A stretch of 49,704 nucleotides of DNA from NCBI GenBank assembly GCA_025929405.1, contig JAICMD010000002.1:1-49704 (forward strand). Reading direction: 5' to 3'. Of this stretch, positions 25,573 to 35,361 are shown piece by piece (position 1 is the stretch's first letter; each line of letters opens with the position of its first letter). Origin of the DNA: Mucilaginibacter sp. GTDB taxonomy: Bacteria; Bacteroidota; Bacteroidia; Sphingobacteriales; Sphingobacteriaceae. The notes under the pieces are model-generated. The model did no database searches. It had not been told where the DNA came from and saw only the letters and a program-made list of their open reading frames with translations. The translations under genes and the position numbers were made by a program.

Positions 25573-26103
25573 TTAAGCTTGCTTAGCAAACTGTACGTTA
25601 ATGTGCAGTTTAATGTCTTCGCCAACTACAATGGCGCCTGCTTCGGTAACGCCATCCCAGGTTAATCCAAACTCTTTACGGTTTATTTTGCCGGTAATTT
25701 CAAAACCAGCTTTGGTATTGCCATAAAAGTCGGTAGCCGAGCCGCCAAGTTCAACATCAAGCGTAACCGGTTTGGTTATATCTTTAATAGTTAGGTTACC
25801 CTGTAGTTTATAATCGTCACCATTTTTAGTAAACGAGGTTGATTTAAAGCTGATTTTTGGATATTTCTCAGCATCAAAAAACTCCGGGCTTTTTAAATGG
25901 CCGTCGCGTTGTTCCTGGTTGGTATCAATGCTGTTTACATCTAATGAAAAATCAATCTCTGCATTTTCAAAGTTATCATTATCGGTTGTCAAGCTACCTT
26001 CAAAGCTTTTAAAAAAGCCGCTTACGGTTGAGATAACTAAGTGTTTTACTTTAAACTGTACTTCTGAGTGTGTTGGGTCCAATACCCATTTTGTTGTTGC
26101 CAT
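25573..26103 (-). CDS. YceI family protein
   Basis: KWVLDPTHSEVQFKVKHLVISTVSGFFKSFEGSL...QRDGHLKSPEFFDAEKYPKISFKST. Confidence 0.93.
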   Translation of the reverse strand: MATTKWVLDPTHSEVQFKVKHLVISTVSGFFKSFEGSLTTDNDNFENAEIDFSLDVNSIDTNQEQRDGHLKSPEFFDAEKYPKISFKSTSFTKNGDDYKLQGNLTIKDITKPVTLDVELGGSATDFYGNTKAGFEITGKINRKEFGLTWDGVTEAGAIVVGEDIKLHINVQFAKQA

Positions 26104-26279
26104 GTTGTTGTTTTAATTTGATGAAGCAAATATAATAACAAATATATGTTTAAACATCTATTTTGTTTTTTAATTACATTTAACCGACATTAGTACTGTA
26201 ATTAACAACAAATGTGCCCATTGGTTGCATCATGAACCAAAAATTACAAATCAGTTTACATCTTAACAAAGTAATACCT

Positions 26280-28586
26280 ATGCGTTTTTGCCGGCTTATT
26301 ATACCTTGCTTCCTTATAATTTTTTATAACGCGGACGCTCAGAAAATTTTGGTTAATAACCAACCCGGCCGTTTAGAGATACGCCCGGCAGGGGTGGGCT
26401 GTGTGCGCATTACCTTAAAACCAGTAACTTATACTGCTGATTATCCCGAAACACCGGCATTAGCCAATATCAAATATGCTAAACCGGTTATAAGTTTAAC
26501 CGCTGTTAACGTGCCCGTAAAAAAAATGGTGGGTGATTTAATGGTCGGGGTAACAAACTCGCCTTTAACTATAACCGTTAGCAATAAAAATGGCCGTATT
26601 ATACAACGTTTTGTAGCTCACACTGATAATACACTTTTGTTTAACTTGGATGATGGCCCCGTACTGGGTTTAGGCGAAGGTGGGCAAGCCCCCGAAAAAG
26701 GTGCCGATTGGCGCAAGCTGCCGGTACAATATGACCGCAAAGGCCGTTATTATAAAATGCAGCCGAGGTGGCAAAGCGATGCTTACGGATCGCGCAACCC
26801 CGTGCCGTTACTGGCTGACCCAGGCAGATGGGCAATTTTTGTAGCCGCGCCTTGGGTTGAAGTTGATTTAACCAATAAAGATCATGGCGTATTTATCCCC
26901 TGGAAGCCTGCGGGCAATGCAAATACGCCGCAAAATTTCACCAATCAGGGCCAAAATTTAGGTAAAGGCTTACCACCCGTTAATAAAATTGTGCCGGGTT
27001 TGTATGATTTTTTTGTGTTTGATGCGCACGACCCGCAACAGTTTATGAAAAACTTTTCGGTTATTACCGGGCCTGCTGTAATGCCGCCAAAATGGGCGTT
27101 GGGGTATATGCAATCGCATCGCACGCTTAATAATGAGCAGCAAATGATTGGCATTGTTGATACCTTCAGGCAAAAGCAAATACCTGTTGACGCGGTAATT
27201 TACCTGGGTACCGGTTTTGTACCCCGCGGCTGGAATAAAAAGCAGCCATCGTTTGAGTTTAACCCCGAGGTTTTTAAACGCGATCCAAAAGACTTTATGA
27301 CTGATATGCATAACCGCAATGTTAAAGTGGTATTGCACATGGTGCCGTTTGACAGGGATAAACTGCCCGGGTTGCACGGCAATATCCCTGCAAAAACAGG
27401 AGAAGTTATTGATGCCTCGCACCTGCAAACCTATTGGAACTATCATATACCATTAGTGAAAACCGGTGTTGACGCTTTTTGGCCCGATGAGGGCGACTGG
27501 TTTGATCTGTTTGAGCGGATAAAGCGCCACCAGCTATATTACCAGGGCAGTTTATCCGTAAAACCAACTGTAAGGCCGTGGAGCTTGCAGCGTAACGGAT
27601 ATCCGGGTATAGCGCAATGGGGAGGCTGGGTATGGTCGGGCGATACTGAATCGTCATGGAAAACCCTGGAAACGCAAATAGCCGTAGGCTTAAATTATGG
27701 CATAAGCATTGGCCCGTATTGGGGCACCGATATCGGCGGCTTTTTTCCCAATGCAGAGCTTACCGGCGAGCTTTACACCCGTTGGTTTCAGTTTGGGGCT
27801 TTTAATGGTTTATTCCGCAGTCATGGTGTAACCTGGCATACCCGCTTGCCCTGGGGTTGGGGCGTTAATACCTTAGGCCCGCCAGAAGGCAGGAATCACC
27901 CCCTTGAATCAGAATTAAACAATAAGGCAATTGAGCCTATCGTAAAAAAATATGATGAGTTGCGTTATCAGCTATTGCCTTATACCTATACTTTGGCATG
28001 GCAGGCCCGCCAAACAGGCATGCCATTAATGCGCGCCTTGTGGATGCATTATCCTGATGACGAAAACAGTATTAAAAATCACGACGAATTTTTATGGGGA
28101 AAAGATATGCTTATTGCACCTGTTTATGAAAAAGGCGCCACATCGCGCACTGTTTATTTACCCAAAGGTAATTGGTACGACTGGTGGACCAACGAAAAGG
28201 TTAAAGGTGGTACTGCAACAAACCGTGCGGTTGATTTAAGCATACTGCCTATATACGTACGCGCCGGTGCTATTATACCTTTTGATCCGGTACGCCAATA
28301 TACTGCTCAAAAAGTAAGCGAGCCAACTACGTTTAAAATATTTACCGGTGGCGATGGGCAGTTTACCCTTTATGATGATGACGGCATAAGCCAGGAATAT
28401 TTAAAGGGTAAGGGTAATGAAACAACAATAAATTGGGATGATAAAAGGCGGATATTAACTATTAAATCTGTTGTAAATAATAAGGAAGTTGTTAAACCGA
28501 GACAATTTAAAATACAATTGATACCCGCTAATATTATTAAAATGATAAGTTATACAGGGACATCGAAGAAGATAAATTTTCAATAA
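26280..28586 (+). CDS. Glycoside hydrolase family 31, secreted
   Basis: Signal peptide MRFCRLIIPCFLIIFYNADA; WALGYMQSHRTLNNEQQMIGIVDTFRQKQIPVDAVI; FWPDEGDW catalytic-region motif; WWTNEKVKGG. Confidence 0.92.
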   Translation: MRFCRLIIPCFLIIFYNADAQKILVNNQPGRLEIRPAGVGCVRITLKPVTYTADYPETPALANIKYAKPVISLTAVNVPVKKMVGDLMVGVTNSPLTITVSNKNGRIIQRFVAHTDNTLLFNLDDGPVLGLGEGGQAPEKGADWRKLPVQYDRKGRYYKMQPRWQSDAYGSRNPVPLLADPGRWAIFVAAPWVEVDLTNKDHGVFIPWKPAGNANTPQNFTNQGQNLGKGLPPVNKIVPGLYDFFVFDAHDPQQFMKNFSVITGPAVMPPKWALGYMQSHRTLNNEQQMIGIVDTFRQKQIPVDAVIYLGTGFVPRGWNKKQPSFEFNPEVFKRDPKDFMTDMHNRNVKVVLHMVPFDRDKLPGLHGNIPAKTGEVIDASHLQTYWNYHIPLVKTGVDAFWPDEGDWFDLFERIKRHQLYYQGSLSVKPTVRPWSLQRNGYPGIAQWGGWVWSGDTESSWKTLETQIAVGLNYGISIGPYWGTDIGGFFPNAELTGELYTRWFQFGAFNGLFRSHGVTWHTRLPWGWGVNTLGPPEGRNHPLESELNNKAIEPIVKKYDELRYQLLPYTYTLAWQARQTGMPLMRALWMHYPDDENSIKNHDEFLWGKDMLIAPVYEKGATSRTVYLPKGNWYDWWTNEKVKGGTATNRAVDLSILPIYVRAGAIIPFDPVRQYTAQKVSEPTTFKIFTGGDGQFTLYDDDGISQEYLKGKGNETTINWDDKRRILTIKSVVNNKEVVKPRQFKIQLIPANIIKMISYTGTSKKINFQ

Positions 28587-28611
28587 TTAATGTCGGCAAT
28601 TGCCTTAAACC

Positions 28612-28747
28612 GGCTTCGTTAGAAGCCAAATATCGGTAACAAAATAATAGACATTTTACGTGCCGTAGGTACGTAACTTGTACCGCACCTACGGAGCGGA
28701 TATTTGTTTGCTGTTTTATGTTACCGATATTTAACTCCGATGGAGTT
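28612..28747. repeat. Hairpin-bounded interspersed element, copy A
   Basis: ggcttc-gtta-gaagcc hairpin, then aaatatcggtaac ... gttaccgatattt (13-bp perfect IR), then aactcc-gat-ggagtt hairpin; inner ccgtaggt ... acctacgg IR. Confidence 0.9.
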
Positions 28748-28784
28748 ATTGAAGTGTATTTTATTAATCCGCAACTTGAATTGA

Positions 28785-29507
28785 TCAAAGCCTTTTAAAA
28801 AACTTATTCTTTAAAAGCTTATCCATAACATCATTCTTAAAGTTAAGGCTTACGGTTATTTTGGTTGCGCCGATATGCAGTGTATTGCCCTCGATGGTAT
28901 TTACATGCTGCATATTAATGATGGTGCTTTTATGTACTTGTATAAATCTATCAGCCGGAAGCTGCTCCAATAAGCCTTTAATAGTTAAATAGGCTATCAG
29001 TTTGCTTTGCGAGGTATAAAGCACTACATAATTGGCCATAGCTTCCACATATAACAGGTCGTCATATTTTACCCGTTCCAGTTTGCCATCGCATTTAACA
29101 TAAAAATAATCTGGGGCGGCATTTTCAGAGCCGTTGCTTTGCTGCTTAAGCAGTTTTAATTCAAGCGCCTTTTGTGTTGCTTTTATAAACCGCTCTAACG
29201 AGAATGGCTTTACCAGGTAATCAACCACGGCCATTTCAAAACCCTCAACGGCGTATTGCGCGTAAGCTGTGGTCATGATAACCATAGGCAGGTTAGGGGA
29301 CGACCTTAAAAACTCCATTCCACTCATTTTTGGCATATTAATATCCATGAACACCAGGTCGGTTTGTTGGCTGTTAATTACGCCAATAGCCTTCAGCGGA
29401 TTTTCGGCAACGCCCACTAATTTTAAAAAGTCGGTTTCCTCAATATATTCCTGCAAAAGTTTACGCGCCATTGGCTCGTCATCAACTATTACACAGTTCA
29501 ATATCAT
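28785..29507 (-). CDS. LytTR family response regulator
   Basis: MILNCVIVDDEPMARKLLQEYIEETDFLKLVGVAENPLKAI...DLVFMDINMPKMSGMEFLR...LTIKGLLEQLPADRFIQVHKSTIINMQHV. Confidence 0.96.
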   Translation of the reverse strand: MILNCVIVDDEPMARKLLQEYIEETDFLKLVGVAENPLKAIGVINSQQTDLVFMDINMPKMSGMEFLRSSPNLPMVIMTTAYAQYAVEGFEMAVVDYLVKPFSLERFIKATQKALELKLLKQQSNGSENAAPDYFYVKCDGKLERVKYDDLLYVEAMANYVVLYTSQSKLIAYLTIKGLLEQLPADRFIQVHKSTIINMQHVNTIEGNTLHIGATKITVSLNFKNDVMDKLLKNKFFKRL

Positions 29508-30562
29508 AATTCAAACAAGGTTAGTTCCACAAAATAATCATTTTCGCTGTTTTCAATTTTTAATAAATGCCTGTCGGGATATAATAATTCAAGACGGCGC
29601 TTAACGTTAGCAATCCCTAAGCCTGATGAACTTTCGGCAGGGCTGATAAACGAATCTTTGGTATTAAAAACAGTAAAGCGCAAAATATCTTCATTAACCT
29701 GAAGGTTGATGTCGATGCTATTATCTGCAAACTCATTAAAGCCAACATACTTAAAGGCATTTTCAATAAAAGCTATAAAAAGCAGTGGAGCCACGCGGAT
29801 GTTGTCTGTAACCCCGTCAGTATTAAATGCTATGTTTATGCGTTCGTCAACTCTACTTTTTTGCAGGGCAATATAATTGCGGATGTAGTTTATCTCGCGC
29901 TCGAGGCCAATCTGTTCAACATTACATTCATATAATTGATAACGCAGCATTTCCGAAAATACCAGCAGCATTCCGCGTGCGTTTTTATTGCTTTTATCAA
30001 TGTGCGCATAAATAGAATTGATGGAGTTGAACAAAAAATGCGGGTTAAACTGTGCCCGTAAAAAATTAAGTTCGTTGTCGGCCCGTTCTTTCTCTATCTG
30101 TTCGATATAACGCTGCGAGGTTATTTTTTCGGCGATGAGTTTTGCGGTAAGGATCAGTACCACCCAAAAGAAAATATTCAGGAACGAGTCCATAAACACC
30201 CGGTACGGATTAAATACCAACGGCGAGGTATGAAACAAATAAGCATTAACCGCATATGATACCGGCACCCTTAACAGGGCGCCGGCTAATATCCCCGCTA
30301 AAAAGCTTAAACCAAATACCGCATATTTTTTTCGGTTAAGCAGTAGGGGAACTGTAAACAACGAGTTGTAATAATAATTGCCCGCAATAAAAATAAGGTA
30401 GCAAAACTGTATGGTAAGCGCGTGGGTAAACACCAGCGTACCGTTGCGGAAAATATATATCCAGAACAGGTAGGCTAGCAGCCAAAAAAGCAGGTGATAT
30501 ACTAAGGCCTTGTGTTTCAACCTTACAACGTTATAAGTGTTTTGCGATACTAAACTAATCAT
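29504..30562 (-). CDS. LytS/YehU-type sensor histidine kinase
   Basis: NELNFLRAQFNPHFLFNSINSIYAHIDKSNKNARGMLLVFSEMLRYQLYECN...SGLGIANVKRRLELLY. Confidence 0.95.
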   Translation of the reverse strand: MISLVSQNTYNVVRLKHKALVYHLLFWLLAYLFWIYIFRNGTLVFTHALTIQFCYLIFIAGNYYYNSLFTVPLLLNRKKYAVFGLSFLAGILAGALLRVPVSYAVNAYLFHTSPLVFNPYRVFMDSFLNIFFWVVLILTAKLIAEKITSQRYIEQIEKERADNELNFLRAQFNPHFLFNSINSIYAHIDKSNKNARGMLLVFSEMLRYQLYECNVEQIGLEREINYIRNYIALQKSRVDERINIAFNTDGVTDNIRVAPLLFIAFIENAFKYVGFNEFADNSIDINLQVNEDILRFTVFNTKDSFISPAESSSGLGIANVKRRLELLYPDRHLLKIENSENDYFVELTLFEL

Positions 30563-30993
30563 TTAATCTCGTTTGCATCCGGAAATGCCTGCCCTTTATG
30601 ACAGGTAATACATTGTACAGCTAACGCGGCATCGCCAAATTTGGGGTGCTTGTTTTTAAGCCAGCGTTTATTAATGTTCAGCGTCATGCGCATCATACGG
30701 CGGGCTATCTCTTTTTCGGGCTTGGCATCGCTAACAAAATCAAGTCCATGCCCGTTGGCGGCATTGGCATGGCAAAAATTGCAGCTTACACCCAGGCCAT
30801 CTTCAAAATCATCAGCCATTATACTTTGCAGGTCTCTTGAACTGATGTTTTTTGATAGCACCTTTAAGTTAACAGGTTCGGGCGCGGTTATCGTGGCTGC
30901 TGCGCTTGTAACAATCACCACAGTAGCCAATGCCAATATTATATACCATTTTCTATTCATCCACATCGCGTTAAACTTTTTTGGCGATAACAT
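30559..30993 (-). CDS. c-type cytochrome with two CXXCH motifs
   Basis: N-terminal TM/signal; VSCNFCHANAANGHGLDF ... VQCITCHKGQAFPD. Confidence 0.85.
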   Translation of the reverse strand: MLSPKKFNAMWMNRKWYIILALATVVIVTSAAATITAPEPVNLKVLSKNISSRDLQSIMADDFEDGLGVSCNFCHANAANGHGLDFVSDAKPEKEIARRMMRMTLNINKRWLKNKHPKFGDAALAVQCITCHKGQAFPDANEIK

Positions 30994-31519
30994 TTAATGA
31001 TACTTCCAACTCATTAGATACGGTACTGATGCCACCAACTCCAAAATCACGGCGTTTTAACTTAAATGAGCCTTTAAATACAAGCCCATCCGCAACTGTT
31101 GACGCTGTAAAAGGGAAGGACAGCGACTGACTTTTGCCTTTTATACTAACCTGCCCTTTAAAAACGTAATGCCCGTTGTTACCGCTTATCTGTGTTGAGG
31201 CCAGGCGTATATGCGGATGGTTTTTTACATCAAAAAATCCATCGCCTTTTAAATGTTCATCGCGCAGGGAGTTATCAGTATTTACACTTTCGGCGTTAAT
31301 GGTAACATCAAAACTATTAGCAGCGGGGTTTTGTGCATCAAAACTAATGTTGCCATCCAAACCTGAAAAATTGCCATCTACATTAAAACCCAGGTTTTTT
31401 ATGGTAAATTTTATTACCGATCCCTGGTTTACAGGTTTGTATTGCGCACGGCATACAGGCATAATGCCTATTATAAAAATCAATGTTATTAATTTTTTCA
31501 TTATTGTATTATTGTTCAA
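30971..31519 (-). CDS. YceI family protein, secreted
   Basis: Signal peptide LITLIFIIGIMPVCRAQ; GSVIKFTIKNLGFNVDGNFSGLDGNISF...RDEHLKGDGFFDVKNHPHIRLAS. Confidence 0.92.
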   Translation of the reverse strand: MNNNTIMKKLITLIFIIGIMPVCRAQYKPVNQGSVIKFTIKNLGFNVDGNFSGLDGNISFDAQNPAANSFDVTINAESVNTDNSLRDEHLKGDGFFDVKNHPHIRLASTQISGNNGHYVFKGQVSIKGKSQSLSFPFTASTVADGLVFKGSFKLKRRDFGVGGISTVSNELEVSLNVIAKKV

Positions 31520-32504
31520 TTAATGGGGTATCGGTAATGGCAAGCGTGTGATCATGCTCCTGATAATTTACGCTGGTAAGCCCCAGTAGTCCACGCAGTT
31601 TTTCGGCAGGAACCTTCATTGGTCCTGCTGATGGAGCTGTACCTGGTGCAGGTTGCGGGAACGCTGTTGAGCAAGCGGTATAGAAAGTAATGTTACCCTC
31701 AATCTTTTGAATGGTTTGATGAATGTGCCCGTTTAATACCGATACCGAACCAAAGCGTTTAAGCAAGGCCATAGCTTGCGCGCTGTCATCAGTGGCCCAA
31801 CCCCATTGCGGGTATATAGCCCAAAGCGGTATATGTGCAAAAACTACAATAGGTGTGCTTGATGATAAAGGCTTCAGATCGGCTTCCAGCCATTTCAACT
31901 GTTCGGCACCAATATAGCCTAAGCCGCCGTCCACATGGTTGGTTACATTATTCAATCCGATAAAATGCACCCCGTTTTTATCAAAGCTGTACCAACCATC
32001 GCCTAAGGTGCCTTTGCCAAAACGCTCCAGGTAAAGTTTGCCATTATCAGTAATGTCATGTTCGCCAGGTACATAAAATATCTTTTCGGTTTTTACGCTT
32101 TTAAGCGATTGCTCCAGCGTATCAAACTCGTCTGCCTGTGCCAAATGCGATAAATCGCCAGTATGCAGCACAAACGATGGCCTTGCCGGCATGGTGTTAA
32201 TTTTGGCTATTGCGGCGTTAAGCGTGCCAACAACGTCAGGATTTGCAGCCTTGTTAAAGCCTATGTGGCTATCGCTTATCTGCACAAAACTAAAATCAGA
32301 TTTTGGCATAACCAAGCCCTTTTTAAGATCGCCTGTTTGTTTGTCTATCAGTTGGCTCATGCCAAATGATTTCATAATACCGCCCGACATCATCCATAAT
32401 ACGCCCGTCCCGGCCCAGGCCATACATTCTAAAAATCCCCTGCGGTCAATTCCGTCATCATTTTTTTCAGGTAGATGATGATCGTGGTGCAAATGTTCTT
32501 TCAT
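31509..32504 (-). CDS. Metallophosphoesterase with Tat-like signal
   Basis: His-rich start MKEHLHHDHHLPEKND then DRRGFLECMAWAGTGVLWMMSG; FVQISDSHIGF...HTGDLSH...GEHD...FAHIPLW...NGHIH. Confidence 0.9.
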   Translation of the reverse strand: MKEHLHHDHHLPEKNDDGIDRRGFLECMAWAGTGVLWMMSGGIMKSFGMSQLIDKQTGDLKKGLVMPKSDFSFVQISDSHIGFNKAANPDVVGTLNAAIAKINTMPARPSFVLHTGDLSHLAQADEFDTLEQSLKSVKTEKIFYVPGEHDITDNGKLYLERFGKGTLGDGWYSFDKNGVHFIGLNNVTNHVDGGLGYIGAEQLKWLEADLKPLSSSTPIVVFAHIPLWAIYPQWGWATDDSAQAMALLKRFGSVSVLNGHIHQTIQKIEGNITFYTACSTAFPQPAPGTAPSAGPMKVPAEKLRGLLGLTSVNYQEHDHTLAITDTPLIEQ

Positions 32505-32618
32505 GGTTTTTCTTTTTGTTGTGATTGAAATTTTCCATGAAGAAAGATATACTACAGCAGGAAGGATAATTTTTTACATAAGATGTGGGAAAAACTTGAT
32601 GAAAAGGGATTTGCTAAT

Positions 32619-32679
32619 TACAAGCGAAGCAATCCTATTGCTTTGCAATTGAATGCAAAGAAGAATTGCTTCGCTTGTA
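32619..32679. repeat. Nested inverted repeat upstream of the phosphoesterase operon
   Basis: 15-bp perfect arms tacaagcgaagcaat / attgcttcgcttgta enclosing ctttgca-attgaa-tgcaaag. Confidence 0.9.
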
Positions 32680-32716
32680 TATGTCGGTCAAATACTGCCG
32701 ACGATGAAATAATATA

Positions 32717-34048
32717 CTATTTTTTCATCACCTGTTTAACAATATCATTGCCAAACACAAACACCATCAAGGTTATTAATAGTACAAAACCTACTATTTG
32801 TGCACGTTCCAGAAACTTATCGCTAAGCGGTTTGCCTTTTATCATTTCGATAATTAAAAATACAGCATGGCCACCATCCAACGCCGGGATAGGCAACAGG
32901 TTGGTAAACGCCAGTACCATTGATAGGAAGCCCACCAAACTCCAGAAGTGTACCCAATCAATACGGCTGCCAAACATATTGGCAATAGCTACCGGGCCAC
33001 CTACGGCCTTGCTGAATTTAACATCGCCTTTAAATACTTTACCTAATCCTTTGGCATTATCGGCAAATGTTGTCCAGGCTTTAGTTGCGCCTACAGGTAA
33101 TGAGCCAAAGAAACCATATTTAACAGTTTCCTCTTCGGGCAAGTTGAGTTTTTGGCTTACACCAATTTTTCCGTCGGTGCCAACATTGGCTATTAAATGA
33201 ATAGTTGCTTCATTACGTTTAACGGTCAAATCAACCGCTTTGCCTTTGTTTAGCTGTAATTGCGAGCGGAATTCATCATAATAAACTACCGGATTATTAT
33301 TTATAGCCAGCACGCTATCGCCTTTAATTAAACCCGCAGCTTCGGCGCGGCTTTTTGGCACAACCGAATCTATCTTAAATGTTGTACGCGGTATACTGCT
33401 TATAAACTCCTCCAGGCCATAATCCGAAAGGTCATTAATTATATTAGCCGGTACTGTAACAGTAAGTGTTTTGCCATTTCGTAATACCGTAAATACCGAA
33501 TGATCAAGCAATACCTTTGAGCTTACCAGGTCATTAAAGCGCACAATAGGTTTACCATTAACAGCGGTGATTTCATCACCCGGCTGCAGGCCCATTTTTT
33601 TACCGATTATACCCGGTACTATGCCGTGTTTAACATTTTGGATAGGGATATAGGTTTCGCCCATGCGGATGGTTAATATCCAAAATATCAATATGCCTAA
33701 TATCACATTTACAATAATACCGCCCAGCATTACAATTAAGCGCTGCCATGCCGGTTTGGCCCTGAACTCCCAGGGTTGTGCAGGGCCTGCCAGTTGCTCG
33801 GTATCCATAGATTCATCAATCATACCGGCAATTTTTACATAACCACCTAAAGGCAGCCAGCCTATGCCATATTCAACATCTTTATAAGTAAACTTAAACA
33901 GACTAAATCCCCAGGCATCAAAAAACAGGTAAAACTTTTCTACCTTAATACCAAAGGCCCTTGCGGCTATAAAATGGCCCAGCTCATGCAATATCACCAA
34001 AATCGAAAGTCCCAGTATTAACTGGCCAACCATTATTACTATACTCAT
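32717..34048 (-). CDS. rseP: RIP metalloprotease RseP (site-2 protease)
   Basis: LVILHELGHFIAARAFGIKVEKFYLFF HExxH; PDZ regions; NLLPIPALDGGH. Confidence 0.96.
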   Translation of the reverse strand: MSIVIMVGQLILGLSILVILHELGHFIAARAFGIKVEKFYLFFDAWGFSLFKFTYKDVEYGIGWLPLGGYVKIAGMIDESMDTEQLAGPAQPWEFRAKPAWQRLIVMLGGIIVNVILGILIFWILTIRMGETYIPIQNVKHGIVPGIIGKKMGLQPGDEITAVNGKPIVRFNDLVSSKVLLDHSVFTVLRNGKTLTVTVPANIINDLSDYGLEEFISSIPRTTFKIDSVVPKSRAEAAGLIKGDSVLAINNNPVVYYDEFRSQLQLNKGKAVDLTVKRNEATIHLIANVGTDGKIGVSQKLNLPEEETVKYGFFGSLPVGATKAWTTFADNAKGLGKVFKGDVKFSKAVGGPVAIANMFGSRIDWVHFWSLVGFLSMVLAFTNLLPIPALDGGHAVFLIIEMIKGKPLSDKFLERAQIVGFVLLITLMVFVFGNDIVKQVMKK

Positions 34049-34057
34049 TCTTTACTA

Positions 34058-35242
34058 TCAAATTATATATGCTTTTGAGGGCATTTGTTTTATCAGGTTT
34101 TGTGCAAATATGCGTGTTTCTTTATCAGTATTCAAATAATCGGTTTGCGTAGGTTTTGCCACATAGCTTATTTTTTGCATGCAGCTTTCAACCACATCGC
34201 TCATGGCTAAAAAGTTAATTTCATCAGCCAAAAATCCGGCTACGGCAATTTCATTGGCGGCATTAATAATGCAGGGCATATTACCGCCACGATTTAATGC
34301 CTCAAATGCAAAGCCCAGGTTACGGAAAGTTTTTATGTCCGGTTTTTCAAATGTCAGGTTCGGATAATCCATAAAATCAAACCGCTTAAAATTGTTTTTT
34401 ATTCGGGTAGGATAGGCCAGCGCGTATTGTATGGGCAGCTTCATATCGGGCAAACCCATTTGCGCTTTGATGGAGCCATCCTCAAACTGCACCATTGAAT
34501 GTATGATGGATTGCGGATGCACCACTACATCAATTTGCGGAGCCTTCAAATCAAACAACCATTTAGCTTCAATAACTTCCAACCCTTTATTCATCAGCGT
34601 AGCCGAATCGATAGTTATTTTAGCGCCCATAACCCAATTGGGATGCTTTAAAGCATGTTCGCGGGTTACACTTGCTAAAAAGTCTAAAGTTTTACCTCTA
34701 AACGGTCCGCCCGAGGCTGTTAGTATTATCTTTTCAATATTGTTAAACCGTTCGCCGGCGAGACATTGAAAAATAGCCGAGTGTTCCGAATCAACAGGTA
34801 GTATTTTAACACCGTACCCACGGGCAAGGCTCGTAATCAGTTCGCCCGCAACAACCAAAGTTTCCTTATTTGCTAACGCGATGTCTTTTTTAGCTTTAAT
34901 TGCTGCAATGGTAGGTTCTAACCCCGCAAAACCAACCATTGCGGTTAGTACAATATCAATCTCGGGATGCGTAACAATTTCAACAATAGCTGCATGACCG
35001 GCCAATACTTTAATATCAGTATGCGATAATGCCTGCTTAACCTCATTGTATTTGCTTTCATTACAAATAATTGCGTAAGCGGGCTTAAACTCTAAGGCTT
35101 GTTGGATTAACAGGTAAGCATTAGAGTGAGCCGTAAGCAAAAATACGCTGAACAGGTCGCTGTTATCCCTTATCACGTCCAGCGATTGCGTGCCGATGCT
35201 ACCTGTAGAGCCAAGAATGGCTATGTTTTTAATATTGCTCAA
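34058..35242 (-). CDS. dxr: 1-deoxy-D-xylulose-5-phosphate reductoisomerase
   Basis: IAILGSTGSIGTQSLDVIRDN...ILPVDSEHSAIFQCL...LTASGGPFRGK...HPNWVMGAKITIDSATLMNKGLEVIEAKWLF. Confidence 0.98.
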   Translation of the reverse strand: MSNIKNIAILGSTGSIGTQSLDVIRDNSDLFSVFLLTAHSNAYLLIQQALEFKPAYAIICNESKYNEVKQALSHTDIKVLAGHAAIVEIVTHPEIDIVLTAMVGFAGLEPTIAAIKAKKDIALANKETLVVAGELITSLARGYGVKILPVDSEHSAIFQCLAGERFNNIEKIILTASGGPFRGKTLDFLASVTREHALKHPNWVMGAKITIDSATLMNKGLEVIEAKWLFDLKAPQIDVVVHPQSIIHSMVQFEDGSIKAQMGLPDMKLPIQYALAYPTRIKNNFKRFDFMDYPNLTFEKPDIKTFRNLGFAFEALNRGGNMPCIINAANEIAVAGFLADEINFLAMSDVVESCMQKISYVAKPTQTDYLNTDKETRIFAQNLIKQMPSKAYII

Positions 35243-35258
35243 TATTATATTTTCAAAC

Positions 35259-35353
35259 CGTCATTGCGAGGAACGAAGCAATCTCTGCATATACAAATCA
35301 AAACCGTAAAGGCTTGTCTATATACAGAGATTGCTTCGTTCCTCGCAATGACG
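35259..35353. repeat. Family F2 inverted-arm element, copy 3
   Basis: cgtcattgcgaggaacgaagcaatctctgcatata ... tatatacagagattgcttcgttcctcgcaatgacg; core acaaatcaaaacc. Confidence 0.93.
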
Positions 35354-35361
35354 CGTGGTTG

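Noticed and set aside
26641-27657. Antisense ORFs within the GH31 gene
   Set aside because: Shadow ORFs in a long real CDS.
30559-30993. Phototrophic reaction-centre cytochrome
   Set aside because: The two-CXXCH pattern resembles that domain family, but no photosynthesis genes are present; a generic periplasmic cytochrome is the safer call.
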